Source: Rhynchopus sp. YZ270_cl-10 (taxonomy: Eukaryota > Euglenozoa > Diplonemea > Diplonemida > Diplonemidae). Taken from it: a DNA stretch of 64,000 nt. Position 1 is the stretch's first letter; the number at the start of each line of letters is the position of its first letter. This document shows, piece by piece, positions 48,501-51,500 of the stretch. The notes beneath the pieces are model-generated. The model had not been told where the DNA came from. It did no database searches and worked only from the letters and a program-made list of their open reading frames with translations. The DNA is taken from the NCBI GenBank assembly GCA_964035575.1, contig OZ037858.1, positions 1,488,001 through 1,552,000 of the forward strand, in the 5' to 3' direction. Both the position numbers and the translations under genes were made by a program.

Positions 48501-51500
48501 ACCTGCTGGCTGCGGGACAGCGCCTTGGCTTCTACAAGTCACCCACGCAGGAGAGAACGGAGACAGTACCTGAGTCGGTAGAGTCGCTTGAATATCGTTT
48601 AGCGCATTCACTTGATTCTGTACTGGCGAAAGTGTCGCAGACGATGAAAGAAGATGGGGACGCAGAAGCGAAGGAGGATGTCTCTGAGATTGCACCCCAG
48701 GAGTTGACTATGCCATGCATTGCTAACGAAGCTGTCCTCGACCCAGAGGAATCTGATGTACGTGACGAAGATGACCATGTTCCTAGAAACGTTCCCATGG
48801 CTGTCTCATCGCCATCGTCGCCGCAGTCAACGTACAGCGCAACAGCTACAACGGTGTTGGAAAGCTTTGCCGTGCAGCAGTCGCTCGTTAACGAACTGCA
48901 GGAGACTTTGGTTGAGTCAGCTGCGTCGGCGCCGTCTGCAAGGCGACAGCGTCTTGTGCACGCCCTGAAGGAGCAGCTGCACTTACTCGAGACGTTGCAA
49001 GTCCAGGACCCGGCAGTTGAGCAAATGGCAGAACAGTCGCACCACCCGGAAGAGCATGTGGACGACTTACTTGACATCTGCCAGATCCTGACCGCACAGC
49101 AAGATGCCATCGATAAGCTTCAAACTGCACAGTCGTTTCCAATGGCAGAAGATAGATCTCACCCCGATATGTCAGTTGTACCCGAAAACGTCCTTGAGGT
49201 TCTTCGCAGTCAGCAGGACGTCATCCACAGTCTCCAGGCACAAGTCTCTCAATTGGTTTCTTCGCCACCGCGACACTCTGACATGGAGTCATTGTTCCAG
49301 TCGCAACAAGCGATGCTGGAGCAGCTTCAGCAGCAGCAGGAGGACAAGCAAGAAACTTCTTCAGAGCACGACAAGAACGCAGAACTCTTGTCAGCATTGA
49401 AGACACAGCAGGAGATGATTGCGAAGATGCAGCAGTCTCAGTCTGTTGTGTCCCCTGAATCTACTGAGCCTGTAGTTGTTCCAAAGGAGCAGACTGCAGC
49501 AGAAGTGGAACTGAACAGAGCTGAGTCTGGGGGTGATCTTGCAGCACAGTTCAAGGCGCAACAGGCGCTTCTGGAGGAGCTTGCAGGCAGACAGGCTCAG
49601 GAGACAGGACAAAGCAAAGATCTTGCTGCTGCAGTTGATGTGCAACGCAGTCTCATTGCGGAGATGAAGGATGTGTCTGGAACTACATTGCAAGAAGGAT
49701 CGACAAGTGTTGCACAGGAACGTGTGGCAGAAGCAGAATCTGGTGGTGATGTTGGTGAAGTGTTCACAGCACAGCAGGCACTGTTGGAGGAACTTGCATC
49801 ACCCGTTGCAGCTGATGAGACTGAGAACAGTGCACTTGCAGCAGCTGTGCGTGCGCAACAGGACATGATTGCGAAGTTGCGAGAGAGCACAACTCATGTG
49901 GCAGATCCTTCCGTCGAACCTGTTGATTCGAAAGATGCACCTTCTGAGTTGGAAGCTTTGTTCCAATCGCAACAAGCGATGCTGGAGCAGCTTCAGAACC
50001 AGCAAGAGGAGGAGAAACAAGCATCTTCACCCAGTGACGACAAGAACGCAGAACTCTTATCAGCATTGAAGACACAGCAGGAGATGATTGCGAAGATGCA
50101 GCAGTCTCAGTCTGTTGTGTCCCCTGAATCTACTGAGCCTGCAGTTGTACCAGAAAAGCAGACTGCAGCAGAAGTGGAACTGAACAGAGCTGAGTCTGGG
50201 GGTGATCTTGCAGCACAGTTCAAGGCGCAACAGGCGCTTCTGGAGGAGCTTGCAGGCAGACAGGCTCAGGAGACAGGACAAAGCAAAGATCTTGCTGCTG
50301 CAGTTGATGTGCAACGTAGTCTCATTGAGGAGATGAAGGATGTGTCTGGAACTACATTGCAAGAAGGGTCGATAAGTGTTGCACAGGAACGTGTGGCAGA
50401 AGCAGAATCTGGTGGTGATGTTGGTGAAGTGTTCACAGCACAGCAGGCACTGTTGGAGGAACTTGCATCACCCGTTGCAGCTGATGAGACTGAGAACAGT
50501 GCACTTGCAGCAGCTGTGCGTGCGCAACAGGACATGATTGCGAAGTTGCGAGAGAGCACAACTCATGTGGCAGATCCTTCCGTCGAACCTGTTGAATCGA
50601 AAGATGCACCTTCTGAGTTGGAAGCTTTGTTCCAATCGCAACAAGCGATGCTGGAGCAGCTGCAACAAAATCAGCAACAGGAGGACAAACAAGCATCTTC
50701 TTCCAGTGACGACAAGAACGCAGAACTCTTGTCAGCATTGAAGGCACAGCAGGAGATGATTGCGAAGTTACAGCAGTCGCAGTCTGTTGTGTCCCCTGAA
50801 TCTACTGAGCCTGTAGTTGTACCAGAAGAGCAGACTGCAGCAGAAGTGGACTGTGTTAGTACTGAACCTTCATCAACTGTCAACAAGCTAGTCGTAGTTG
50901 AAGGTGATCTTGTGGCAAGTAGTCATACACTTGTTGGGGAAATATCCACCGCACAGCAGTCGGAGAACCAACGTTCTGAGGACTCAGCATTGGATGAGTG
51001 TGAGTACAACACTGCACTGCCAAGAGAGTGTGCAACGCAGTCTGCTGTGCCAGTGGAGTCTGCCCCTGTTGTTGCACCAGAAGAGAGTGTCGCCACAGGT
51101 GATGTGGACAGGCATGTGTCTGGAGAGGCGAAGCTCGACCATGCAGCAGAGAAGCTAGGTGAGCCAGCCGCACTCTACAGCTCAACAGCAGCCTCCATGC
51201 AGGTGGCTGCACGCACAGATGCACCTGCGAAGCCTCTAGCAACAGACCTGCTCACGGAGGCTGATTTGATACAATGCCTGAAGCGTCCTGGCGAGGGCCC
51301 AGCGGTCTTCAGTGAGGCTGTGGCGATACCTGAACGCATGTCCCTGCAGCGCACGACAGACTTCCTTGCGAGCATGAAGGAGAAGTACATGGCGAAGTCT
51401 CCAGTGTATGACGACGGCGAGTTCGTCGTGCACGTGACCGAGGAGGAGGTGCAGGCAGTGCAGCAGGACGTTGCGCACACGAGAGTTGCGGCAGGGGACT

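Larger units (their letters stand above)
40860..50850 (+). repeat. Array B of the giant gene: QQ-motif units (about 670-945 bp)
   Basis: The codons for MKDVSGTTLQEGS recur at 41018, 41690, 42809, 43481, 45164, 46109, 47054, 47729, 49664 and 50333 (10 copies). The basic unit is about 672 bases (224 residues) and contains six variants of an aQQ.li.eL motif: LFQSQQAMLEQL, LKAQQEMIAKM, FKAQQALLEEL, VDVQRSLIAEM, FTAQQALLEEL and VRAQQDMIAKL. The array is interrupted at 48190-49270 by unique sequence. Confidence 0.93.

Noticed and set aside
20621-50850. Arrays A and B as CRISPR or satellite DNA
   Set aside because: Units are in-frame coding repeats of 650-1120 bp within one open reading frame, not short spaced direct repeats.
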